Positions 53,710 to 62,410 of a DNA stretch of 63,260 nucleotides are shown here, piece after piece; the stretch's first letter is position 1, and each line of letters starts with the position of its first letter. The translations under genes and the position numbers were made by a program. A model generated the notes under the pieces. The model was not told the DNA's origin and did no database searches. It saw nothing but the letters and a program-made list of their open reading frames with translations. Source of the DNA: an uncultured Trueperaceae bacterium (GTDB taxonomy: Bacteria; Deinococcota; Deinococci; Deinococcales; Trueperaceae); NCBI GenBank assembly GCA_937911855.1, contig CALDPK010000213.1, positions 1 to 63,260 on the forward strand, given 5' to 3'.

Positions 53710-55014
53710 ATGATTGATCGTTACACCCCGGATGATTTCAAGGAACTGTGGAGCGAAGCGAACCGTTACCGTGCCTGGCTGAAGGTGGAAATGGCAGCCC
53801 TGCACGCGTGGGAGGAACTCGGTGAAGTGCCGGCTGGCCCCCATGCCCGCCTGTCCCGGCGTTTCGAGCAGGAACCCCTGGACGAAGCCTTCGCCTTCCG
53901 GGTCGCAGAGCTCGAAGCCGTGACGCGCCACGACATCGTGGCGTTCACCCGCGCGCTCGCTGAGCGCTACGGCGACGACACCCGGCACATCCACCGCGGC
54001 CTGACCAGCACTGACGTGGTCGACAGCGCCCAGAACCTGCTGCTACTGCAGGCCATCGACGTCATCGTCAGGGACGTGGAAGCGCTCAACGACACGGTCC
54101 GCGGGCTGGCCGGCGAACACCGGCACCTGCCGGTCATCGGCCGCACCCACGGCATCCACGCCGAACCCATGACCTTCGGCCTCAAGTTCCTGAACTTCCA
54201 CGCCGCACTCAACCGCGACCTGGAGCGCCTCTCAGCAGCCCGCAGCGCGCTGGCCGTGGTGATGACCTCCGGTTCGGTCGGCACCTACGCGCACGTTCCG
54301 CCGGCGCTGGAGCAGCTGGTTGCCGATGAACTGGGACTCAGTCCTGACCCGGTGAGCAACCAGACGGTCGCGCGCGACCGGCACGCCCAGCTGCTGTCCG
54401 CCCTGGCCATCCTGGGCACCACTGTCGAGCGGATCGCCATCGAGATCCGCCACCTGCAACGCAGCGAGGTGCGTGAAGCCCAGGAAGGCTTCGCGAAAGG
54501 CCAGACCGGCTCATCGAGCATGCCGCACAAGAAGAACCCGATCGCCACCGAGAACATCAGCGGGCTCGCCCGCCTGCTGCGCAGCAACCTCCAGGCGGCG
54601 CTCGAGAACGTCGCTCTCTGGCACGAGCGCGACATCAGCCATTCTTCGGTGGAACGCGTCATCCTGCCTGACAGCACGACCCTCGCTGCCTACATCGTCC
54701 GCCGCATGAACTACACACTGCGCAACCTGGTCATCTATCCCGAGAACATGCGCCGCAACCTCGACAGCCTGTTCGGGCTCGTCTACTCGCAGCGGGTACT
54801 GCACATGCTCATCGACGCAGGCGCCAGCCGCGAGACCGCGTACGAGATCGTGCAGCGCAACAGCCTGCGGAGCTGGGACGAATCCGTTCACCTGCGGCAG
54901 CTGATCGAAGCCGACCCCGAGAACCCGCTCAGCGACGCGCAACTGGACCAGGCGTTCTCCGAGCAGTGGTACCTGCGCCACGTGGACGACATCTACGCGC
55001 GCTTCGGAATGTGA
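53710..55014 (+). CDS. purB: Adenylosuccinate lyase
   Basis: 434 residues. It acts twice in purine synthesis, releasing fumarate from SAICAR and from adenylosuccinate. GSSSMPHKKNPIATE is the superfamily signature with the catalytic Ser, and GRTHGIHAEPMTFGLKF holds the active-site His. TACCTT is six bases from the ATG (leaderless). The stop overlaps the next gene's ATG. Confidence 0.96.
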   Translation: MIDRYTPDDFKELWSEANRYRAWLKVEMAALHAWEELGEVPAGPHARLSRRFEQEPLDEAFAFRVAELEAVTRHDIVAFTRALAERYGDDTRHIHRGLTSTDVVDSAQNLLLLQAIDVIVRDVEALNDTVRGLAGEHRHLPVIGRTHGIHAEPMTFGLKFLNFHAALNRDLERLSAARSALAVVMTSGSVGTYAHVPPALEQLVADELGLSPDPVSNQTVARDRHAQLLSALAILGTTVERIAIEIRHLQRSEVREAQEGFAKGQTGSSSMPHKKNPIATENISGLARLLRSNLQAALENVALWHERDISHSSVERVILPDSTTLAAYIVRRMNYTLRNLVIYPENMRRNLDSLFGLVYSQRVLHMLIDAGASRETAYEIVQRNSLRSWDESVHLRQLIEADPENPLSDAQLDQAFSEQWYLRHVDDIYARFGM

Positions 55015-55862
55015 TGAACGGCGGTGAGTTCACGACCACCCGCGACGGCGTCCGCCTGGCGGTCAAGCGCTGGCAGCCGTCTGTCCCCAGGCTGGCGAAC
55101 GTCTTCCTGCTGCACGGTTTCGGCGAGCATGCAGGGCGCTACGACCGGCTGGGCCGTGAACTCAGCGCCGCCGGTTACTCGCTCACCTCGCTGGATCACC
55201 GTGGGCACGGCAGGAGTGGCGGACCACGGGCGGTCGTGCCCGACGCACAGCGACTCGCCGGAGACTGGCTGGATTTTCTCGCCAGCGAGGCTGGTGACGG
55301 ACTGCCGCGCGTGCTCATGGGGCACAGCATGGGCGGACCGGTGGCAGCGCAGGTGGCTCTGGCCGGACCGGGCGAATACGCCGGACTCGTGCTCAGCTCC
55401 CCTTACCTGCAGCCTGCCAGGCCGCCGTCAGCTTTCCTGGTCGCGGCGCTCGGCGTGCTCAGGACGGTGGCGCCCGGGCTCACCGTGGAGAAGCTCAGCT
55501 CTGCGGACCTGTCCCGTCAGCCTGAGGAATCAGCCGCTTACGACGACGATCCGCTGGTGCATCACGGCGGCGTCAGCGCGCGGAGCGCCCACTCGCTGCT
55601 CACGGCAGGCCGGTTCGTGCTGGACCGGGCTGGCGAGCTGGAACTGCCGCTGCTCATCCTGCACGGGGCGAAAGACAGCATCGCGGGGATAGAAGGGAGC
55701 CGGCAGCTTCTGGCAGCGGCCGGCTCGCGTGACAAACGGATCGTGGAGTTCGCAGAAGCCCGGCACGAGGTCATGAACGACCTGGACCGGGAGCAGTTCT
55801 ACGCCGAGCTGCTGGACTGGCTAGCCTACAGGCTGACTGACGGGGCGTTCGACGAGGACTGA
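55014..55862 (+). CDS. Alpha/beta hydrolase, monoglyceride-lipase-like
   Basis: 282 residues from the ATG at 55014, overlapping the purB stop by one base. VFLLHGFGEHAGRYDRLGREL, DHRGHGRSGGPR and the nucleophile elbow LMGHSMGGPVAAQVAL (catalytic Ser) fit lysophospholipase/monoacylglycerol lipase proteins of the PldB type; Asp in LHGAKDSIAG and His in EARHEVMNDLDRE complete the triad. Likely cytoplasmic. Its 3' end overlaps the convergent aminotransferase gene by 37 bases. Confidence 0.88.
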   Translation: MNGGEFTTTRDGVRLAVKRWQPSVPRLANVFLLHGFGEHAGRYDRLGRELSAAGYSLTSLDHRGHGRSGGPRAVVPDAQRLAGDWLDFLASEAGDGLPRVLMGHSMGGPVAAQVALAGPGEYAGLVLSSPYLQPARPPSAFLVAALGVLRTVAPGLTVEKLSSADLSRQPEESAAYDDDPLVHHGGVSARSAHSLLTAGRFVLDRAGELELPLLILHGAKDSIAGIEGSRQLLAAAGSRDKRIVEFAEARHEVMNDLDREQFYAELLDWLAYRLTDGAFDED

Positions 55863-57022
55863 ACCCGGGCGTTGAGCGCTGCGGCGATGCGCCTGACCGC
55901 CTCGCGGAGGATGCCGGCTGAGGTCGCCAGGTTGATGCGCGCGAAGCCCGCTCCGCCCTCGCCGTAAGTGGCGCCGTCGTTCAGGCTCACCCGCGCTTCC
56001 TTCATCAGGAAGTCTTCGAGCTCCCCGGGACTGACTGCCTCGCGGAAGTCGAGCCACGCCAGGTACGTCCCTTCGTTCGCAGTGAAACTTACGCCGGGCA
56101 GTTCGGTTGCCACCAGCTCGCCGAGCAGCTGCCGGTTTGCGCGCAGGTAATCGAGGGTGTCAGTGTGCCAGGCGCCGCATTCCGAGAAGGCTGCCCGGGC
56201 TGCTGCCTGCGCCAGCACGTTGGGCGGCGTGAGTACTCCCGCGGCCTGCTGTTTGAAGCGGTCCAGCAGCTTCCCGTTGTGGCTCATGGCGAAACCGACC
56301 TTGAGGCCCGCGATGTTGAACGTCTTGGTCGGACCGAACAGGGTGAGGGTGCGCTGGGCCAGCTCCTCGCTCACGTCGGCAAGCGGGATGTGCTTGCCGT
56401 CCAGCACGAGGTCTGCGTGCAGCTCGTCGGAAACCACCCACAGGTTGTGGCGCACCACGATCTCGCCCAGGGCTTCCAGCTCCGGCCGCGTGAACACCCG
56501 GCCCGTCGGGTTCTGCGGGTTGCAGAAGATCAGCGCGCGCGTCGCCGGGCTGATGGCTGTTTCGAGCTGCTCGAGGTCCAGCTCCCAGCGGGTGCCCGTG
56601 AACTTCATTGGATTGTCCACAAGTGTGCGGCCAGTGGCCTGCACGACCATTGCGAACGGCGGGTAGACGGGCGGCTGGATGATCACTTCATCCCCGGGGG
56701 CGGCCAGTGCCGTCGTGGCGAGGTGCAGTGCCGGGATGATGCCGGAGACGGGATGAATCTGTTCCGGCTCGAAGCGCACACCGTGCCGGGTCTCGAAATG
56801 ACTGCTGACTGCATCCAGCAGACCGGGAACGCCGCTCGACATGGGGTAACCGAAGTCGTCCTGGTCGGCGTAGTCGCGGATTGCCTGACGGATCGGTTCG
56901 GCCACCGGGAAGTCCATGTCCGCTACCCACAGGGGCAGGATGTCCTCCGGGAAGTAATTCCATTTCGCCCCGTGCGTCTGCCGGAGGCGTTCTTCAGTGA
57001 GTTCGTCGTAAGGGTGAGCCAT
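55826..57022 (-). CDS. MalY/PatB-type PLP enzyme (cystathionine beta-lyase or aminotransferase)
   Basis: 398 residues from the ATG at 57022. Fold-type I PLP enzyme: NPQNPTGRVFTRPELEAL, VVSDELHADLVLDG and the Schiff-base Lys in LFGPTKTFNIAGLKVGF match the MalY/PatB subgroup, known as cystathionine beta-lyases in several bacteria. The opening KWNYFPEDILPLWVADMDFPV is also typical. TAAGCT on the minus strand lies seven bases before the ATG (leaderless). The 3' end overlaps the convergent hydrolase. Confidence 0.9.
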   Translation of the reverse strand: MAHPYDELTEERLRQTHGAKWNYFPEDILPLWVADMDFPVAEPIRQAIRDYADQDDFGYPMSSGVPGLLDAVSSHFETRHGVRFEPEQIHPVSGIIPALHLATTALAAPGDEVIIQPPVYPPFAMVVQATGRTLVDNPMKFTGTRWELDLEQLETAISPATRALIFCNPQNPTGRVFTRPELEALGEIVVRHNLWVVSDELHADLVLDGKHIPLADVSEELAQRTLTLFGPTKTFNIAGLKVGFAMSHNGKLLDRFKQQAAGVLTPPNVLAQAAARAAFSECGAWHTDTLDYLRANRQLLGELVATELPGVSFTANEGTYLAWLDFREAVSPGELEDFLMKEARVSLNDGATYGEGGAGFARINLATSAGILREAVRRIAAALNARVQSSSNAPSVSL

Positions 57023-57064
57023 GGTGCCAAGCTTACCGCCACCCGGTGCTAGCGTTGAACCATT

Positions 57065-58051
57065 GTGAAAGCCAGACTGACACCACCAGCCGGCGCAGTG
57101 AAGCTCATGTCGGACCAGACCGACATGGACAGGAACGCCCGGCAGCTGACCACGGCCGATCATGCGGGCATCGACATCGAGTTGCCTGATGACGCTTACT
57201 TCGAGTACCAGTGGCGCGATGCCGAGGACAACCCCCTTCCCGATCCAGGCAATCCCAGGACAGCCTCAAGCATCTGGTACGGCGAGGTGCACGTGCTTGA
57301 AGGGCCGGCGTTCCGCCCGGACCCGCTGGCAGAACGGATCATGCAGGAGGCACCCACCGGCGGGATGCGCCGCGAACGGTTGCAAAGCGAAGCGCTGGGC
57401 CAGCAGCGGCGCGTGAACACATACACGCCTGCGGGCTTTGAGGACGCCGAACTGCCTGCGATCCTGGTGAACGACGGGACCGCCTTCCAGCGGCTGGGCC
57501 GACTGGCCTCGGCACTTGACGCCGTGACGGGCGAGGGTGCTGAACCTGCCCGGCTGGTGTTCCTTGAGCCCGTCAGCCGCGACGATGAATACCGCTTCTC
57601 GGCAGCCTACGAGAAGTTCGTCCTGGACGAGCTCAGCCCGCAGCTGGACACAGTGGCCGGCCCCACTTCGTCCCTGTACCTGCTGGGCGCCAGCCTGGGC
57701 GGGCTGTCGGCGGCTACCCTCGCCCTCAAGGCCCCGCAGCGCTTCGCCGGCGTGGCCATGTTCTCCGGCGCGCTGCTGGGCAGCCCCGACAACCCGCACC
57801 CGTACACGAGCCGCGACGAATGGGTCCGCGACCAGGTCGACGCCGGTGCGGAGATACCGGGGCGCTGGTTCGTGGGCACCGGCACGCTCGAATGGCTGCA
57901 CGGACCGAACGAACGGTTCGCCGCCTCCCTGCGCGACCGGGGTGCGGACGTCATGTACGTGGAGCGGAGCGCCGGCCACAACTGGCCGGCCTGGCGTGAC
58001 ATGACCGGCAGCGCCCTGCGCTGCCTGCTTTCTGCAGGCCGCCCTGACTGA
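57065..58051 (+). CDS. Esterase of the Fes/enterochelin-esterase-like family
   Basis: 328 residues. The C-terminal ~200 form an alpha/beta hydrolase with nucleophile in YLLGASLGGLSAATLAL, as in the esterase D/Fes family; the acidic residue is probably near WFVGTGTLEW and the His in SAGHNWPAWRD. The N-terminal ~110 residues (FEYQWRDAEDNPLPDPGNP, SIWYGEVHVLEG) resemble the immunoglobulin-like Fes N domain. No signal peptide. A GTG start nine bases after TAGCGT; an ATG 14 codons later is an alternative. Substrate unknown; no siderophore genes nearby. Confidence 0.8.
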   Translation: MKARLTPPAGAVKLMSDQTDMDRNARQLTTADHAGIDIELPDDAYFEYQWRDAEDNPLPDPGNPRTASSIWYGEVHVLEGPAFRPDPLAERIMQEAPTGGMRRERLQSEALGQQRRVNTYTPAGFEDAELPAILVNDGTAFQRLGRLASALDAVTGEGAEPARLVFLEPVSRDDEYRFSAAYEKFVLDELSPQLDTVAGPTSSLYLLGASLGGLSAATLALKAPQRFAGVAMFSGALLGSPDNPHPYTSRDEWVRDQVDAGAEIPGRWFVGTGTLEWLHGPNERFAASLRDRGADVMYVERSAGHNWPAWRDMTGSALRCLLSAGRPD

Positions 58052-58135
58052 CTCGCGGTACCATTGACCCTGACTGAAAAGAACCGGGCACGTTGCTGGC
58101 GTGGCCAGACGGATCCGGCCGGAGGAAAGGCAAAC

Positions 58136-59515
58136 ATGGAATTCCGCATTGAGAAGGACACGATGGGTGAAGTGCGCGTGCCCGCTGGCCGTTACTGGGG
58201 CGCACAGACCCAGCGCTCGCTGGGCAACTTCAGGATCGGCGACGACCGCATGCCCACAGAGGTCATCCGCGCTTTCGCCATCCTGAAGAACGCCGCAGCC
58301 CAGGTGAACGTTGAACTCGCCGGGCTCGAGGCGGACAAGGCGGAACTGATCGCCAGTGTCTGCGCCGAGATCGAAGCGGGCGAGCTGGACGACGAGTTCC
58401 CGCTGGTCGTGTTCCAGACCGGTTCAGGCACGCAGAGCAACATGAACGTCAACGAGGTGATCAGCAACCGCGCCAGCGTCCTGGGCGGCAAGGAACTTGG
58501 TGGCGAGAAACTCGTCCATCCGAATGACGACGTGAACCGCAGCCAGTCCAGCAACGACACCTTCCCGACGGCGATGCACATCGCCGCCACCCTGGCGATC
58601 AGCGACGGACTGCTGCCCAGGGTCAGCCGGCTGCGTGACGCCCTGGCAGAGAAGGCAGAAGAGTTCAGGGACATCATCAAGATCGGACGCACGCACCTGA
58701 TGGACGCCACCCCGCTCACGCTGGGCCAGGAGTTCAGCGGTTATGTAGCGCAGCTCGACAAGGGCATGGAAGCCGTCTCCGCCACGCTGCCGCACCTGCA
58801 CGAGATTGCCCTGGGCGGCACGGCCGTGGGTACGGGACTGAACGCCCCGGAAGGCTTCGCTGAAGCCGTGGCTGAGCGTATAGCCGCGCTTACCGGCAAA
58901 CCGTTCCGCACCGCCGACAACAAGTTCGAGGCACTGTCCGCCCATGATGCACTCGTCTCGGCATCGGGGGCGCTGAAGCGTCTGGCGGTCAGCCTGATGA
59001 CGATCGCCAACAATATCCGCCTGCTCGGCTCCGGGCCGCGCAGCGGCATCGGCGAACTGCAGCTGCCGGAGAACGAGCCCGGCTCGTCGATCATGCCCGG
59101 CAAAGTCAACCCCACCCAGGCTGAAGCGCTCACGATGGTGTGCGCCCAGGTGATCGGCAACGACGCAGCCGTGACGATGGGTGGCACTCACGGCCACTTC
59201 CAGCTGAACGTGTTCATGCCGGTCATGATCCACAACGTGCTGAAGTCGGTCCGGCTGCTCGGCGACGCCTGCGAGAGCTTCACCGACAACTGCGTCACCG
59301 GCATCGAAGCCCGCAGGAACAACATCCGCCAGCACGTGGACAACAGCCTGATGCTCGTCACCGCCCTCAACAGCCGGATCGGCTACTACAAGGCGGCCGA
59401 GATCGCGCAGCTGGCGCACCGCGAAGACCTGACGCTCAAGGAAGCGGCGCTCAGGCTTGGTTACCTGAGCGCCGAAGAGTTCGATGAAGTTGTCGTGCCC
59501 GAGCGGATGGTCTAA
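58136..59515 (+). CDS. fumC: Class II fumarate hydratase
   Basis: 459 residues from the ATG at 58136, which has GGAGGAAAGG five bases upstream; a 24-codon upstream extension is not conserved. FQTGSGTQSNMNVNEVISNRA, GRTHLMDATPLTLGQEF and GSSIMPGKVNPTQAE (catalytic Ser loop) are the class II signatures. TCA-cycle enzyme; independent of Fe-S clusters. The third fumarase-superfamily gene in this window with purB and argH, both of which release fumarate. Confidence 0.97.
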   Translation: MEFRIEKDTMGEVRVPAGRYWGAQTQRSLGNFRIGDDRMPTEVIRAFAILKNAAAQVNVELAGLEADKAELIASVCAEIEAGELDDEFPLVVFQTGSGTQSNMNVNEVISNRASVLGGKELGGEKLVHPNDDVNRSQSSNDTFPTAMHIAATLAISDGLLPRVSRLRDALAEKAEEFRDIIKIGRTHLMDATPLTLGQEFSGYVAQLDKGMEAVSATLPHLHEIALGGTAVGTGLNAPEGFAEAVAERIAALTGKPFRTADNKFEALSAHDALVSASGALKRLAVSLMTIANNIRLLGSGPRSGIGELQLPENEPGSSIMPGKVNPTQAEALTMVCAQVIGNDAAVTMGGTHGHFQLNVFMPVMIHNVLKSVRLLGDACESFTDNCVTGIEARRNNIRQHVDNSLMLVTALNSRIGYYKAAEIAQLAHREDLTLKEAALRLGYLSAEEFDEVVVPERMV

Positions 59516-60219
59516 CGCTCGTCGATCAGCTCCGCGTCCGGCGGATACCACATCAGGTCAGCAGCTGACAGGCCGGTGTTGAACTCGACCAGCGAGGTCT
59601 CGATGTTCAGCATGGGCTCGCCGGAACCGGTGACCACGGTGAGCTGCTGCGGGAACGAACTGTCCTGCAGCACCAGGATGGTTGCGGAGGCGATGTTGGC
59701 GTTCTCGTCGACGTTGTTCAGTTCAAGCTGCCAGGCGGGGCCGCCCGGCGTGTCGGCCTCGCCGGTTACCTGCGCGTCCCAGCCCTGGAACAGCTCGCCA
59801 AGGTCGAGCGTCAGTTCGAAGCTCATTTCGCCATCCCCGGCCAGCGGGCCGTAAGCCTGCGGGTCACCGGAGTCGTAAACGACCACCTGGTTGGTCAGGT
59901 AGTTGTAGTTGTACAGCTCATCGGGGGTCACGATGATGAAGTTGTCTGCCAGCGCGTCCGGCTGCAGGATGAACAGCCGCAGCAGTTGTTCCTGCGGCAG
60001 GGCTTCAACTTCGATCTCCAGCGGATAGGTCGTACCATCGGCGGCGCGAAGCTGGCCGGTGGCCAGGAAACTCACGTCGGAGGTCGTGTCGAGCGTGTCC
60101 TGCAGGGCCTGCAGGACCTCGGCTGATTCGGGCTGCGCGAGTGCCGCTGACGGCAGCAGGCCGGCCAGCAGCAGCGCCGCTGCCGCGCGGCGGACAAGTG
60201 GTTGCATTGCCAGTTTCAT
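59512..60219 (-). CDS. Exported LolA-like outer-membrane lipoprotein-sorting protein
   Basis: 235 residues. A signal peptide ends in SAALAQ. The mature protein starts LQALQDTLDTTSDVSF and continues with alternating strands, NNVDENANIASATILVLQDSS and LMWYPPDAEL, resembling the LolA/LolB half-barrel family (DUF2092/outer-membrane lipoprotein carrier-like). Periplasmic lipid or lipoprotein binding is plausible. TATCAT on the minus strand is six bases from the ATG. Its stop overlaps fumC by 4 bases in convergent orientation. Confidence 0.68.
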   Translation of the reverse strand: MKLAMQPLVRRAAAALLLAGLLPSAALAQPESAEVLQALQDTLDTTSDVSFLATGQLRAADGTTYPLEIEVEALPQEQLLRLFILQPDALADNFIIVTPDELYNYNYLTNQVVVYDSGDPQAYGPLAGDGEMSFELTLDLGELFQGWDAQVTGEADTPGGPAWQLELNNVDENANIASATILVLQDSSFPQQLTVVTGSGEPMLNIETSLVEFNTGLSAADLMWYPPDAELIDER

Positions 60220-60378
60220 GGCTGCATGATACGCGCCAGCCAGCGGTTTGCACGAGTCACAGATTAAGGTCCGTTAACCGTCGGGGTAAGCCGTAAGGAG
60301 CATGAAGGCTTCTTAAGTTCGGGCACATTTCCGTGGGTTTCAAACTGCTAGGCTCCAGACATGAAAGGAGTTACAACC

Positions 60379-61602
60379 ATGCGCAAGCTCATAAGCCTGT
60401 TATTGCTGTCGTTTGTAACCGCCACCTTCGCTCAGAACGTGATCATCAACCCCCAGGGTATCGTCGTGAACCCCAACCCCAGCTTCGGTGTGGACGTCCG
60501 CCTGAACAAGGGCGGCGACACTCCCAGCTACCAGATCGGCGAGAACATCTCAATCTCGGTCACGGTCACTGAAGACTCCTACATCTATCTTTTCAACGTC
60601 CGCTCCGACGGTGAGGTAGTGCAGATACTGCCCAACGAACTCGACCAGGAAGGCCGCAACAACTACCTGCGTGCCGGCCAGACCAAGACCTTCCCGCCGC
60701 CCGGCGCCAACTACACCTTCGTCATCGACGGTCCCACCGGACTGGACAAGGTCATCGCAGTGGCCAGCCGTGACCAGCTGAGCACCCGCACCCTGGTGAA
60801 CTTCACCCAGGGCGAGCAGATGTTCTCCAGCAACATCGGTGAGGAAGGCTTCGCCTCGGCACTCAGCATCATCGTCAACCCCCTGCCCCGCGGCAACTGG
60901 GTGACCGACGCAACGCACTTCTGGGTCGGCAGCCCGCCCGCCCAGCCCACCACCGGTACCGTGACCATCGAGTCCAGCCCGTCCGGCGCCCAGGTGTTCG
61001 TCGGCGGTGACTACGTCGGCCGCGCACCCGTCAGCTACACCGCCCGCGGTGGCACCTACAACGTGCGAGTCGAAGCCGACGGTTATCAGACCTTCACCCA
61101 GAGCATCACCATCCGCAACGGCCAGCACACTGGCATAAATGCCAGCCTGAGCCCCGTGCGCCGCACCGGCACGGTTTCGTTCCACAGCAGCCCGCAAGGT
61201 GCCAGCGTCTACGTCGGCGGCAACCACCTGGGCACCACCCCGCTGAACAACCAGAACCTTGAAGCCGGCACGTACACCGCCCGCTTCGAGCGTGACGGCT
61301 ACACCTCAGCGAGCGTCAGCTTCACCGTGAACGCCGACACCCGCCAGACCGTGCGCGGCAACCTCACCGCCCAGACCGGCAACCTGCGCATCCGCGCCAA
61401 CGTCGGCGGCGCCCAGGTTTACCTGGACGGCAACCATCAGGGTGCCATCCCCTCGGGCAGCGGCGTCCTCGACCTGACCGGCCTGAACCCCGGCACCTAC
61501 GAACTCGTAGTCGTTGCCCCCGGCTTCACGACCCACACCAGCACGGTGCGGATCAACTCCGGCAGCACCTCAGACGTGAGGGTGCAGCAGCAGCGCAGGT
61601 AA
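60379..61602 (+). CDS. Exported DUF4384 and triple-PEGA-domain protein
   Basis: 407 residues from the ATG at 60379, chosen for AAAGGAG eight bases upstream; an in-frame ATG at 60361 is also possible and is six bases after TAGGCT (60349-60354). Signal peptide (RKLISLLLLSFVTATFAQ), a DUF4384-type beta domain (about 20-195; YLFNVRSDGEVVQILPN), then PEGA repeats: GTVTIESSPSGAQVFVGGDY, GTVSFHSSPQGASVYVGGNH and LRIRANVGGAQVYLDGNHQG. PEGA domains are surface or S-layer-associated beta-sandwiches in Deinococcus relatives. Probably an envelope or cell-surface structural protein. Confidence 0.85.
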   Translation: MRKLISLLLLSFVTATFAQNVIINPQGIVVNPNPSFGVDVRLNKGGDTPSYQIGENISISVTVTEDSYIYLFNVRSDGEVVQILPNELDQEGRNNYLRAGQTKTFPPPGANYTFVIDGPTGLDKVIAVASRDQLSTRTLVNFTQGEQMFSSNIGEEGFASALSIIVNPLPRGNWVTDATHFWVGSPPAQPTTGTVTIESSPSGAQVFVGGDYVGRAPVSYTARGGTYNVRVEADGYQTFTQSITIRNGQHTGINASLSPVRRTGTVSFHSSPQGASVYVGGNHLGTTPLNNQNLEAGTYTARFERDGYTSASVSFTVNADTRQTVRGNLTAQTGNLRIRANVGGAQVYLDGNHQGAIPSGSGVLDLTGLNPGTYELVVVAPGFTTHTSTVRINSGSTSDVRVQQQRR

Positions 61603-61660
61603 CCGCCTGAACAGCGACTGACGCAGCATGGGCTGCGGCTGATAGAATCGGCCGCAGCCC

Positions 61661-62410
61661 ATGTCAATTCCAGAGCCATCAACATATACCGTCACTGCCA
61701 TCGTGCTGGCGGGCGGAAACTCCAGCGACCCGCTGGCCAGATCCGCCGGAGTCACAAGCAAGGCCCACGTTCCTTACCGGAACAAGCCGCTGGCCGGCTG
61801 GGTTCTGGAAGCACTGAGGTCAAGCTCCAGGGTGGACAAGATCATCTTCCTTGGCGAGCTGCCAGGAGGAGTGCCGGCGCCCGATCACGTGCTGCCAGCA
61901 GGGGAGCGTTTCTCGGACACCGTGGCCCTGGGTTTCGGTGCGGCGCTCGCCACAGCACCCGGCAGCCGGCTGCTGATCTGCACGGCTGACCTGCCGTGGC
62001 TGACCGGTGAAGCAGTCGACGCCTTCATAGAAGGTTCCAGTGCCGACCTGAACTACCCCATCATCACAAAACAGATCGCGCAGGAGCAGTTTCCGGAGCA
62101 GAAGCGCACCTGGGTCCGCCTGAAACAGGGCGAGTTCACCGGTGGCAACCTGGCGCTGCTGTCAGCACGGGCAGTACCTCCACTGCTGCAGCTGATCGGC
62201 AGGCTGTTCGCAGCACGAAAGAATCCGCTGGCCCTGGGCTCACTGTTCGGACTGGGCACGATCGTGGCGCTGCTGCGCGGTCAGGCTGACCTGCCGAAAC
62301 TGGAGCAGCAGGCGAGTGAACTGCTGGGCTATCCGGTCCGCGCCGTGATGGCCCGGCACGCGGGCCTGGGTGCGGACGCGGACAAACCGGAGCACTTACC
62401 CCGCGACTGA
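61661..62410 (+). CDS. MobA-like nucleotidyltransferase
   Basis: 249 residues. VTAIVLAGGNSSDPLARSAG and KAHVPYRNKPLAGWVLEAL form the nucleotide-binding loop and the Lys/Pro segment of GT-A-type NTP transferases (MobA, IspD, GlmU-N). LICTADLPWLTGEAVDAF carries the metal-binding Asp. The second half, with the unusual GRLFAARKNPLALGSLFG, looks like an extra helical part. The substrate (nucleotide, sugar or molybdopterin) cannot be told. TAGAAT (61643-61648) lies 12 bases from the ATG. The 3' end overlaps the convergent tsaD by 15 bases. Confidence 0.78.
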   Translation: MSIPEPSTYTVTAIVLAGGNSSDPLARSAGVTSKAHVPYRNKPLAGWVLEALRSSSRVDKIIFLGELPGGVPAPDHVLPAGERFSDTVALGFGAALATAPGSRLLICTADLPWLTGEAVDAFIEGSSADLNYPIITKQIAQEQFPEQKRTWVRLKQGEFTGGNLALLSARAVPPLLQLIGRLFAARKNPLALGSLFGLGTIVALLRGQADLPKLEQQASELLGYPVRAVMARHAGLGADADKPEHLPRD

